DNA of 8,869 nt from Thermodesulfobacteriota bacterium (GCA_025454125.1 JALOPA010000037.1:1-8869), one strand, 5' to 3'; counted from the stretch's first letter, positions 1 through 6,887 are shown. Translations and numbers: made by a program. The notes: generated from the sequence alone by a model not told the origin.

Positions 1-1
1 G

Positions 2-1396
2 GAGGACTCGCCCCATCTGAAGTTCGGAAAAGAACTCCTCCAGCGCGCCGGGGTGCCGGATGTCCGGGATGCAAGACGGATCCTCGTCAGCCTCGGAGTC
101 TGGAGCGAGGACGAGAACCTGGATCTCCTGCGGTTCGAAATCCGGATCTCTTTCAGCGAAGAGCATCTCAGGGAATCGGAGCGGGTCTGCCGCGCTGAAC
201 TTCCGGCGGCGGAGCGAGAGGACCTGCGGCATCTGAGGGTCTGGACCATCGACGGGCCCATGACCAGGGATTTTGACGACGCCCTGAGCCTGACGGTGGA
301 GGGGAACCGGATTCAGCTCGGGATCCACATTACCGACGTGGCCAGCGTCATCGAGCCGGACAGCCTGCTGGACGAGGAGGCCTCTCAGCGGGGGACCTCT
401 CTCTACCTTCCCAGGCACCAAATCCCCATGATTCCTGTGGCCCTGTCGCAGGAAGCCCTGAGCCTCAAGCAAGGGTGCGATCGGCCGGCCCTTTCTCTGC
501 TTGCGGTTCTGGACCGGGAGGGGAACCTGCTCGAGTCCCGCTTTGTGCAGAGCCTGGTGCAAGTGGAGAAACAGTGGACCTACGATGAGGTGAACGAGAG
601 TTTCGATCGGGAGCCGCTGCTGAAGGAAATGCGACGCTTGAGCCAGATCCTGCGACAGAGGCGACTGGACCAGGGTGCCCTGGTGCTCTCTCTGCCGGAA
701 ATTGCGGTGGAAGTGACCGCCCAGGGGGCGATTGCCCTGCACAAGATCGAACAAAACACGCCCTCACGGGGGATTGTGGCGGAATTCATGATCTTCTACA
801 ATTGGCTGGCGGCAAGGTTCTGCAAGGAACGCCAGATCGCTGCGATCTACAGATGCCAGGAGGCGCCGGCCGAAAGGCTGTCCCCGGAGCAGGCCAACTA
901 CGTCTATTACGTTTTCAAGCAGCGGCGCAAGCTCAGCCCTCTCTCCATCCACACGGAGCCGAAGCCCCACAGCAGCCTGGGCGTGGACATGTACACCACC
1001 GTGTCCTCCCCGATCCGGAGGTACTATGATCTCCTGGTGCAGCGCCAGATCAAGTCCTATCTCTCCCGGGGCGCTGCGCTCTACGCCCGGGAAGAGATCG
1101 AAAAAAAGCGGCTGGTGCTGGATCCCCTGCTGAAGAGCATCGATCTGCTCACGAGAAACAGCACCCGGTACTGGATTCAGAAATACCTGGCCCAGCACGT
1201 GGGGGAGAAATTCCCGGCTCTGGTCCTGGACGTGATCCGAAACAAGTACCGCGTGCTCTTGACCGACGTGCTTCTCATTGCGGAGGTGAAGAGGGAAAAC
1301 GGCCACAACCTGCACGAAGGCCAGGAGGTCATGGTGAAAATCCGCAAGTCGGATCCCTGGGAGGACTACCTGAAAGTGGACATTGAAAAGCGGTGA
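2..1396 (+). CDS. RNB-domain 3'-5' exoribonuclease (RNase II/R family), 5' partial
   Basis: The protein degrades single-stranded RNA from the 3' end with Mg2+ in the cytoplasm. The reading frame is open to the window edge, so the true start lies outside; the GTG at 53 is internal because clear protein sequence (HLKFGKELLQRAG) precedes it. The RNB metal site is intact: TIDGPMTRDFDDA has four Asp at codons 251, 269, 275 and 278, the same 0/6/8/9 spacing as D201, D207, D209 and D210 of E. coli RNase II. The later RNB signature SSPIRRYYDLLVQRQI (about 1004-1051) carries the catalytic-region arginines. GALVLSLPEIAV and the EFM-N motif (VAEFMIFYNWLA) are also typical. After the RNB domain comes a short S1-like beta region (about 1200-1390). 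The compact C-terminus resembles the short RNase II branch rather than full-length RNase R. The stop lies 3 nt from the stop of the convergent M99 gene. Family call is firm; the exact subfamily is not. Confidence 0.93.
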   Translation, partial: EDSPHLKFGKELLQRAGVPDVRDARRILVSLGVWSEDENLDLLRFEIRISFSEEHLRESERVCRAELPAAEREDLRHLRVWTIDGPMTRDFDDALSLTVEGNRIQLGIHITDVASVIEPDSLLDEEASQRGTSLYLPRHQIPMIPVALSQEALSLKQGCDRPALSLLAVLDREGNLLESRFVQSLVQVEKQWTYDEVNESFDREPLLKEMRRLSQILRQRRLDQGALVLSLPEIAVEVTAQGAIALHKIEQNTPSRGIVAEFMIFYNWLAARFCKERQIAAIYRCQEAPAERLSPEQANYVYYVFKQRRKLSPLSIHTEPKPHSSLGVDMYTTVSSPIRRYYDLLVQRQIKSYLSRGAALYAREEIEKKRLVLDPLLKSIDLLTRNSTRYWIQKYLAQHVGEKFPALVLDVIRNKYRVLLTDVLLIAEVKRENGHNLHEGQEVMVKIRKSDPWEDYLKVDIEKR

Positions 1397-1399
1397 CGG

Positions 1400-3178
1400 T
1401 CAGCGGACATTCAAGGTGATCATGCCGAGCACCAGGGGGCCTTTCTCCACCTTGAGCTGGGTGTCCGAGGCCTTGGCCGCGGGATAGAGCTCTTTGACGG
1501 TCTTCACCTCTCCGGGCAGCACAGTCTGACCGTTGATCTTCAGACTGAGGCCGTCGCTGCTGGAGAGGTTGGTGCGGACCTCCTCGACGCAGATCGTGTC
1601 TTCCCTCGACACGGACAAGGCGGACTTGGGCTTCAACACGTGGAGGCCATGGCCGTTCACCCGGAGCACCAGGAAATCCACCTTCGGGGAGTTGAGTCGA
1701 ACGACGACTCGGCCCAGGAGCGCCTCTCCCTGGTTGACGACGATTTCGTAAGAGTCCCCCTTCCCATCCAATGAGAAGCGCTCCATGAGATCCGTGCCCG
1801 TGTTGATGGGGTAACCCCTGTCTTCACCGGTGTTGTTGCTCTGGTCTCCAACAAAGCCCTTGAAATTGACTTTCACGCCGGAAGAGGACGGAGCGCGCGG
1901 CAGAACGTCCACGATCTTGATCTCTTCGCCCCGCACAAGGGGAAGCGTCTCTCCGTTGGCCAGAAGAAGGCGGTGGCCCTTCGCTTCAATCACCAGATAG
2001 TCGATTTTCTTGATGGGAGCGCTCGTTCGTGTTTCCTCGCCGGCGCCTTTTTCGGTGATGCGGATCGGGATCTCCGCAACCTGCTGATTGTCCTTCCGCA
2101 CGAGGATGGAGGTGTCTCTGAAGATGGCGTAGTCCTTTCCGAGATCGTTCACCCCGCCATAGCCTACGATATCCAGGCTGAGCCCTCTTTCATAGTTGGC
2201 CTCGATGTGGGTGACGCTGATCGTGTCGCCGGCCCTCAGTTCGAGGGTTTGCTTGCCCTCTACCACGATCGGGGTTTGAGCGTTGATGGCGACCACCAGG
2301 TATTTGAGGACCGGCGGATCCAGGTTGAGGCCCGGGGACTCGGGAATGATTCCGAAGTGCTTCATGAAGGCATTGATGACCATGTTGTGGTAGAGCACCT
2401 TGAGGTCAATGGACGGGAGAAATTTCGAAGTCTCCACGCCGAAGGCGGGGATGTTGTGTTTGGTGAGAGCGTAGTAGGTCGCAGAGCCCCGCTGTTCGCG
2501 GTGGGGGCTGTCTTCCGCATCGGTCCGCGTGTCCATGAAGTGAAACTTGTAGAGGTCGACGTTGATGTGGGGATTGACTTCCTTGAGGATCTTTCTCGCC
2601 ATTTCCCCCAGCTTGAGCGTCTTCCCCGCTCCGGGGAGGCGGTACTCCTCGCAGTCTGCGACGATGGACTGGCCGAAGAGCGTGGGGTTGCGCCACTTGT
2701 CCATGTAGGTGGGGTGGTAGTATCCGGCCCCGTCGTGAAGGTTGAGAAGGTAGTCGCTTTCGCTGATGAGCTTTTTCAGGATGCTCACGATTTGGTCTTC
2801 CATGGTGGAGGAGTTGTCTTCAAGGTTGAACTTGCGGTTCAGGTCTCCGTTGGGGCCTCTCTGGTTGGTGATGATGGAGTAAAAATTCGCGCGAGGCACG
2901 ACAATCAGGTTTCCCTTTTCCAGCCTCATGTCGGCATAGAGATCCGCGGAGAGGAATCCGCCCGGCTCGTTGCCCTGGATGCCGCCGATAAGCATCAAGG
3001 TCTTGCCCGGCTTCTTCCCTTTGATTTTGTAGATGTTCAACTCGTAGGCGGTGTTGGGAAAGTAAACCTGGTGCTCCCTTTTCGAAAAGGCTTGGGACGG
3101 AAACAGGCCCCAGGTCAACACCATGGTGCACACCAGAGACAGGAAGCCCTTTCGAAGGGCCGGGAATCGCAGGCTCAT
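1400..3178 (-). CDS. Exported M99-family zinc carboxypeptidase, Csd4/Pgp1-like peptidoglycan stem-peptide trimmer
   Basis: 592 residues. An N-terminal signal peptide (R-K then a hydrophobic stretch at 11-24, likely cut after SQA-30) sends it to the periplasm. The catalytic domain (about 35-285) has an M14-like layout with the M99 variation: GGIQGNEPGG gives Q68 and E71, LNLHDG gives H148, DLNRKF gives the N114-R115 substrate-carboxylate pair, and FGVETS gives E249 as likely general base. In Helicobacter Csd4 the zinc ligands are Gln, Glu and His with matching spacing; most M14 enzymes have His where Gln sits. Csd4/Pgp1 remove the terminal meso-diaminopimelate from L-Ala-D-Glu-mDAP tripeptides, altering cell shape. 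After residue 290 come three related beta domains (291-374, 392-495, 500-592), one more than expected for Csd4 (about 440 residues). The start is fixed by GAGGTGA seven nt upstream and a TGATG overlap with the preceding gene, implying translational coupling. Family is well supported; substrate is inferred from homology and context. Confidence 0.85.
   Translation of the reverse strand: MSLRFPALRKGFLSLVCTMVLTWGLFPSQAFSKREHQVYFPNTAYELNIYKIKGKKPGKTLMLIGGIQGNEPGGFLSADLYADMRLEKGNLIVVPRANFYSIITNQRGPNGDLNRKFNLEDNSSTMEDQIVSILKKLISESDYLLNLHDGAGYYHPTYMDKWRNPTLFGQSIVADCEEYRLPGAGKTLKLGEMARKILKEVNPHINVDLYKFHFMDTRTDAEDSPHREQRGSATYYALTKHNIPAFGVETSKFLPSIDLKVLYHNMVINAFMKHFGIIPESPGLNLDPPVLKYLVVAINAQTPIVVEGKQTLELRAGDTISVTHIEANYERGLSLDIVGYGGVNDLGKDYAIFRDTSILVRKDNQQVAEIPIRITEKGAGEETRTSAPIKKIDYLVIEAKGHRLLLANGETLPLVRGEEIKIVDVLPRAPSSSGVKVNFKGFVGDQSNNTGEDRGYPINTGTDLMERFSLDGKGDSYEIVVNQGEALLGRVVVRLNSPKVDFLVLRVNGHGLHVLKPKSALSVSREDTICVEEVRTNLSSSDGLSLKINGQTVLPGEVKTVKELYPAAKASDTQLKVEKGPLVLGMITLNVR
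1403..2308 (-). repeat. Three tandem related beta domains encoded at the 3' end of the M99 gene
   Basis: Residues 291-374, 392-495 and 500-592 begin with matching strands: KYLVVAINAQTPIVV, DYLVIEAKGHRLLLA and DFLVLRVNGHGLHVL. Each continues with a Leu/Ser-rich strand, an acidic turn (AGDTISV, GEEIKIV, REDTICV) and a GLSLDI / GVKVNF / GLSLKI strand, and ends in PIRI, VVRL or LNVR. Divergence is high, so the duplications are old. Confidence 0.7.
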
Positions 3179-3957
3179 CAGCTACTCACCTCGAAGTCTT
3201 TCTGCAGGATGATCGCACCGGACGGGTCGTAGATCAGCACCCTCACCGATGAAGGAGATTCCAGGCTCTGGCCGAGGTTGAAACGGCCCTGAATGGGTTT
3301 GAATCTCTGGATCGTGAACACCTGCCCATTGCGGTAGTTCTCAGGGAAACCATGGAGCGCTTTTCCTTGAGGATAGGCCCACTCTTTCGGCGGGTCCGAT
3401 TGTCTTCCTCTTGCCAAAATGTGGAGGTACCCGCCCACGGTGCTGTCGCCGGGTTGCAGGTTCACCAGCCTGAAACTCACCAGCATCCTGGATCCCTGCT
3501 TTTGAATCGCCAGATCCTCGATGCTGACGGTCTCCTGGGCTCTTGGAGCCTTTTCCCCGGTGCCGCCCTCTGGCCGCTTTGTAGCGGGCTTTTCCGGCCT
3601 GGCCGTGTCGATCCCTTGCTCGCCGGCCTCCTCCAGATGCCGGACATAATCTTGAAGGAAAGCCGTGTGCTGGTTGGACCGGGCAAGGGTTCGTCGATGC
3701 TCCTCGAGTTCCTTCTCAAGGGCGGCCAAGGCGGCGGCTTGAACCGCGTGGCTTTGCCGAAGCTCCAGGTACCGGTTGATCGCCCAGACCGACAAGGGAA
3801 GGTAGGCCAGAAGAAAAAGGCCTGCCCAAAAAAGAAGACGCGGGGAAATGCCGTAGGACCGAACTTTGCCCGTTCTGCCCGCCACCATAATGGTGAAGGG
3901 GAGAGGGCGCCGCGCTTTCTTTTTTACGGACGGGGCTCCTGGTCCAGAGGTTTCCAT
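3178..3957 (-). CDS. Bitopic inner-membrane coiled-coil protein with C-terminal beta domain (DUF6776-like), unknown function
   Basis: 259 residues. A basic cytoplasmic N-terminus (VKKKARR, then GRTGKVRSYG) leads into one transmembrane helix at about 40-61. Next are a predicted periplasmic coiled coil at 62-112 (ALAALEKELEEHRRTLAR), a Pro/Lys/Glu-rich linker at about 115-142, and a beta-rich domain at 144-257. The domain contains VSFRLVNLQPG, GGYLHILARG and a late FTIQRFKPIQGRFNL followed by SSVRVLIYDPSGAI. This order and the F-x-x-F-x-x-x-x-G pattern remind me of the DUF6776 proteins that sit beside bactofilin genes in some Gammaproteobacteria; this is from memory and should be tested. The gene overlaps the upstream transpeptidase-fold gene by 34 nt and shares one base with the downstream M99 gene, so it is almost certainly co-translated with both. 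A scaffold or membrane anchor for the two periplasmic enzymes is the natural guess. The Shine-Dalgarno is weak (AGAAGA just before ATG); Met24 is an alternative start that keeps the helix. Confidence 0.8.
   Translation of the reverse strand: METSGPGAPSVKKKARRPLPFTIMVAGRTGKVRSYGISPRLLFWAGLFLLAYLPLSVWAINRYLELRQSHAVQAAALAALEKELEEHRRTLARSNQHTAFLQDYVRHLEEAGEQGIDTARPEKPATKRPEGGTGEKAPRAQETVSIEDLAIQKQGSRMLVSFRLVNLQPGDSTVGGYLHILARGRQSDPPKEWAYPQGKALHGFPENYRNGQVFTIQRFKPIQGRFNLGQSLESPSSVRVLIYDPSGAIILQKDFEVSS
3186..3192 (-). promoter_or_regulatory. Shine-Dalgarno of the M99 gene inside the end of the coiled-coil gene
   Basis: GAGGTGA on the minus strand lies seven nt before the M99 ATG at 3178 and within the last codons of the upstream gene. 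The stop and start overlap as TGATG, a classic coupled reinitiation arrangement. Confidence 0.75.
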
Positions 3958-5450
3958 TCTTCTTCTTTGATCTTCCAGTCTTTGCCTCTCTTGACGAGCA
4001 GGAGGCTTTTCAGTCCCTCATCCTCATAGTCGTCCGCCTCGTATTTCTGCGTGAAGCGGACGCTCGCCACGGCTGCAGAAGGCCGCTCGATCTTCAAATC
4101 GCTGATGCCCACGGCAATCGAGCGGTACTTCTGGTTGAGTTTTTCTCTGTGCTTCTTCCACGCCTTGAAATCCATGCCTCTGGATTGGAACGTGGAGTCA
4201 TAAAAGGACATGTAGGAGGCGAGATCCTTTTGTTCCCACGCTTTCTTCCAGGCCTCCACCATTCTTCGAAGGTCCTTGGGGTCGTCGCCGGCAGGCGGGG
4301 TTTCCTTCTTTACGGGAGCCGGTTTCGATTCCTCGGCGGGAGGCAGCGGTTCCTTCTTGGCAAGCACCGGCTTCATCTCTTCCACCGTGATGGTCGGCTC
4401 TTTCTTGACCTCTGCCGGCTTGGATTCCTGCGGTTTGAGGGCGGGCTCCTTGGCCGCGATCACTGTTTTGGTTTCTTCCGGAGTCGGCGCCTCCTTCCGG
4501 ATGGAGGGCTTGAGCTCGGACCCTTCGAAGTACTCGCCGATGATTCTCAACCGGCTGCCGTGCTTGAGGTAGAGGGTTTTCATTCCCGAGCTGCTGAAAT
4601 ACTCATTGCCGTACTTCTGGAGAAAAGAGGCAAGGACCAGCCCGTCATTTTGCACGATCCGCAAGTTCTGAACGTCGACCTTGATCTTGTTGTACTGTTT
4701 GGCGAGGCGGGCCTTGTGCTCCTTCCACTGCTGCCAGTTCTTGCCTGAAGAAATGAAGTCCGGGCTGTACAGAGACATGTACTTGTCCACCTCTTTCCTT
4801 TCCCAGGACGTGCGCCAGGTTTCGATGATGCGGAGAACCTCCTCGCGGTCCTTTTCCACTTCCGAGGGGGAGACCATTTCGATCTTTTCGCTGACGATGA
4901 CAGGGGTGTCGTCGATGCGAATGAAGCTGGCCAGGTCATCGATGTCGGGGTTCTCCAAGGCCACGCAGCCGTTGGTGTCTCTGGGCTTCAGCGGCTTGTT
5001 GAGACCGTGGAACCAGATCCCGTGACCATTCTTGCCTTCCCTTCGATCGATGACATTCGGGTAATCCAGCGCAAAGGCCCGGGACCCGTAGATGGGAAGG
5101 AGCTCCCTCTTCTCAAATGCCCGGACAAAGAAATACACGCCTTCGGGCGTTTTGCGATCGTTTTCCCGAAGTTTGGGGCCCTGATTTTCACCGGTGGAGC
5201 AGGTGTAGGTTCGGTGGGGTTTGGAAGGTTGGTCCCTATGATAGACAAAGACCTTTTGCTGCGATTTGTCGACCAGGACGGCGTACTCGGATCCCTTTTC
5301 AGGCCATTTCACGAGGGGGCTCGGAACCTTGTCTGTCGGCGCTTTCGTGGCAAGAGCGGTTGAAAAGCCGTCCCACTGGGCGGCCAGCAGGGAAAAGACA
5401 AAGCAAAGGGAACTCAAGCCGAAGAGAGAAAAGACCTTCTTTTTTTTCAT
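3924..5450 (-). CDS. Exported YkuD-fold L,D-transpeptidase/L,D-carboxypeptidase with two NTF2-like domains, Csd6/Pgp2-like
   Basis: 508 residues. The signal peptide starts MKKKKVFSLFG, hydrophobic to about 24, possible cleavage after ALA-34. The YkuD domain (about 52-190) has GENQGPKLRENDRKTPEGVY and the catalytic segment FHGLNKPLKPRDTNGCVAL: H148 and Cys162, the nucleophile. TNGC replaces the usual SHGC. Two NTF2-like domains follow, at about 201-311 and 392-501; they align along their length (IIETWRTSWERKEVDKYMSL versus MVEAWKKAWEQKDLASYMSF). They are joined by a linker holding four 16-residue repeats (324-387). YkuD plus C-terminal NTF2 is the architecture of Helicobacter Csd6, Campylobacter Pgp2 and Bdellovibrio Bd1075, which are L,D-carboxypeptidases removing the last D-Ala from tetrapeptides; cross-linking activity cannot be excluded. 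I chose the start at 5450 because AAGGGA lies six nt upstream and it opens a good signal peptide; the in-frame ATG at 5492 adds 14 polar residues and has no ribosome site. It lies 56 nt behind purB. Confidence 0.88.
   Translation of the reverse strand: MKKKKVFSLFGLSSLCFVFSLLAAQWDGFSTALATKAPTDKVPSPLVKWPEKGSEYAVLVDKSQQKVFVYHRDQPSKPHRTYTCSTGENQGPKLRENDRKTPEGVYFFVRAFEKRELLPIYGSRAFALDYPNVIDRREGKNGHGIWFHGLNKPLKPRDTNGCVALENPDIDDLASFIRIDDTPVIVSEKIEMVSPSEVEKDREEVLRIIETWRTSWERKEVDKYMSLYSPDFISSGKNWQQWKEHKARLAKQYNKIKVDVQNLRIVQNDGLVLASFLQKYGNEYFSSSGMKTLYLKHGSRLRIIGEYFEGSELKPSIRKEAPTPEETKTVIAAKEPALKPQESKPAEVKKEPTITVEEMKPVLAKKEPLPPAEESKPAPVKKETPPAGDDPKDLRRMVEAWKKAWEQKDLASYMSFYDSTFQSRGMDFKAWKKHREKLNQKYRSIAVGISDLKIERPSAAVASVRFTQKYEADDYEDEGLKSLLLVKRGKDWKIKEEEWKPLDQEPRP
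4290..4481 (-). repeat. Four in-frame 48-bp coding repeats (16-residue linker repeat)
   Basis: Residues 324-387 of the YkuD-fold protein divide exactly into four 16-residue units beginning PEETKTVIAAKEP, PQESKPAEVKKEP, VEEMKPVLAKKEP and AEESKPAPVKKET. The consensus is xEExKPxxxKKEPxxx. The segment is rich in Pro, Lys and Glu and links the two NTF2-like domains. It is a protein-level repeat with diverged DNA, not a CRISPR or mobile element. Confidence 0.85.
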
Positions 5451-5456
5451 AGTCGA

Positions 5457-5462
5457 TCCCTT
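5457..5462 (-). promoter_or_regulatory. Shine-Dalgarno that fixes the start of the YkuD-fold gene
   Basis: AAGGGA on the minus strand lies six nt before the ATG at 5450. The in-frame ATG 42 nt upstream (5492) has no purine-rich site in front of it (it is preceded by GCGTTAAC), so the shorter product with the signal peptide at its very N-terminus is preferred. Confidence 0.7.
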
Positions 5463-5506
5463 GGAAAGCTCACCGTCATCTGTCGGTTTCATCGTTAACG
5501 CAACGC

Positions 5507-6799
5507 CTATCCGAAAACCCGCTTGAAGATATCCTCCACATGTTTCAGATGGTATTCAAGGCTGAAAATCTGGGCGATATCCTTTTGGGTCAGGTGCTCT
5601 CGGATCTCTAGGTCTTCAAGGAGGAGGGACTGGAACTCCCGGCCCGTTTCCCAGACCTTCAAGGCATTTCGCTGAACCAGTTCATAGGCTTTCTGCCGTT
5701 CCAGGCCGCGATCGGCAAGCTTGAGGAGCACCTGTTGTGAGTAAATCAGGCCCTTCATCCTGTTCAGGTTCTCGGTCATGTGATCCGGATAGACCACGAG
5801 GTTCTTGACGATCCGGCTCAGCCGGTGGAGCATGTAGTCGACCAGGATCGTACTGTCCGGGCCGATGACCCTTTCCACAGACGAGTGGCTGATGTCCCTT
5901 TCGTGCCACAGGGCCATGTTCTCCATGGCGGCGATGGCATTGGACCGCACCAGGCGCGCGAGGCCTGCAATGTTTTCGCACCCGATGGGGTTCTTTTTGT
6001 GAGGCATGGCCGAAGACCCTTTCTGCCCCTTCTCAAAAGCCTCTTCCGCTTCGAGCACTTCCGTTCTCTGAAGATGGCGGATTTCCACCGCGATCTTCTC
6101 CATGGTGCCCGCGAGAACGGCGAGGGCGGCAAAGTACTCGGCATGGCGGTCCCGCTGAAGGATCTGGGTGGAAATCTCTGCAGGCTTGAGCCCGAGCTTC
6201 CTGCAGGCCGAAGCCTCGACCTCGGGTGACACATTGGCAAAGGTGCCCACCGCGCCCGAGAGTTTGCCATAGCTGATGGTGTCCAGAGCCGCTTCAAGGC
6301 GCTTGAGGTTGCGTCTCATTTCCGCATACCACACCGACAGCTTGAGGCCGAAGGTGATCGGCTCCGCGTGAATCCCATGGGAGCGACCGATCATCACGGT
6401 GTTCTTGTGCTCGAAGGCCCTCTCCTTGATCACGGCCATGAACCCCTTCGCCTCCTCGATGATCAACACCATGGCTTCTTTGAGGAGCATGGCGAAGCTC
6501 GTGTCCAAGATGTCCGAGGAGGTGAGTCCCATGTGGATGAAGCGGGAATCAGGCCCCACATACTCCTCCACATTGGTGAGAAAGGCGATGACGTCATGCT
6601 TTGTTTTTTCTTCGATTTCGAGGATCCGGTCCACGTCAAAGCGGGCCTTCTCCTTGATGTTCTTCACGGCTTCCTTCGGAATAAGGCCATGCTCCGCCAT
6701 GGCTTCGCATGCGGCGATCTCCACATCAAGCCACTTGGCGAAGCGGTTTTCCGTTTCCCAGATTCGGCCCATTTGGGGTCGGGTGTATCGACTGATCAT
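5507..6799 (-). CDS. purB: Adenylosuccinate lyase
   Basis: 430 residues, full length for the bacterial enzyme. PurB is a cytoplasmic homotetramer that releases fumarate twice in purine synthesis: from SAICAR to give AICAR, and from adenylosuccinate to give AMP. The active-site histidines are at H68 (KTKHDV), H89 (IHMGLTSSD) and H141 (GRSHGIHAEP), exactly the numbering of the Bacillus subtilis enzyme. The fumarate-lyase signature loop GSSAMPHKKNPIG is at 261-273, carrying the catalytic Ser and Lys268; E275 follows in GCENIAGL. The ATG at 6799 has AAAAGGA seven nt upstream. A promoter candidate lies in the AT-rich leader. It is the first gene of a likely minus-strand operon: the cell-wall gene begins 56 nt after its stop, with no terminator hairpin seen between them. 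Confidence 0.97.
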   Translation of the reverse strand: MISRYTRPQMGRIWETENRFAKWLDVEIAACEAMAEHGLIPKEAVKNIKEKARFDVDRILEIEEKTKHDVIAFLTNVEEYVGPDSRFIHMGLTSSDILDTSFAMLLKEAMVLIIEEAKGFMAVIKERAFEHKNTVMIGRSHGIHAEPITFGLKLSVWYAEMRRNLKRLEAALDTISYGKLSGAVGTFANVSPEVEASACRKLGLKPAEISTQILQRDRHAEYFAALAVLAGTMEKIAVEIRHLQRTEVLEAEEAFEKGQKGSSAMPHKKNPIGCENIAGLARLVRSNAIAAMENMALWHERDISHSSVERVIGPDSTILVDYMLHRLSRIVKNLVVYPDHMTENLNRMKGLIYSQQVLLKLADRGLERQKAYELVQRNALKVWETGREFQSLLLEDLEIREHLTQKDIAQIFSLEYHLKHVEDIFKRVFG

Positions 6800-6887
6800 T
6801 GCCAGGTCCTTTTCGCCTAGAGAGACAATCTTCTGGTCTCGGTTCCCTCAAGTCCGCAGACCACGTACCAATGGTCAAGCAGTACTA

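Noticed and set aside
53..55. GTG at 53 as the start of the RNB protein
   Set aside because: The frame is open upstream to the window edge and codes for plausible family sequence; the protein would lack its N-terminal RNA-binding part.
764..1315. Minus-strand open frame inside the RNB gene
   Set aside because: It lies opposite the conserved RNB catalytic core and has no domain signature or start context.
1973..3232. A long plus-strand open frame (about 419 codons) opposite the M99 gene
   Set aside because: It is antisense to a protein with signal peptide, metal site and repeated domains. Its translation is Val/Gly/Asp-rich without any recognisable motif, and it has no ribosome site of note. 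It is a GC-rich shadow.
4290..4481. Possible CRISPR-like or satellite repeat with 48-bp periodicity
   Set aside because: The units are conserved as protein, in frame and contiguous, with diverged DNA and no spacers.
5450..5492. Upstream ATG at 5492 as start of the YkuD-fold protein
   Set aside because: It would put 14 polar residues before the signal peptide and lacks a Shine-Dalgarno, while the ATG at 5450 has AAGGGA at proper spacing.
5451..5506. A separate promoter for the cell-wall genes just after purB
   Set aside because: No box pair better than chance is seen in the 56-nt gap; CGTTAACG is palindromic but too small to call.
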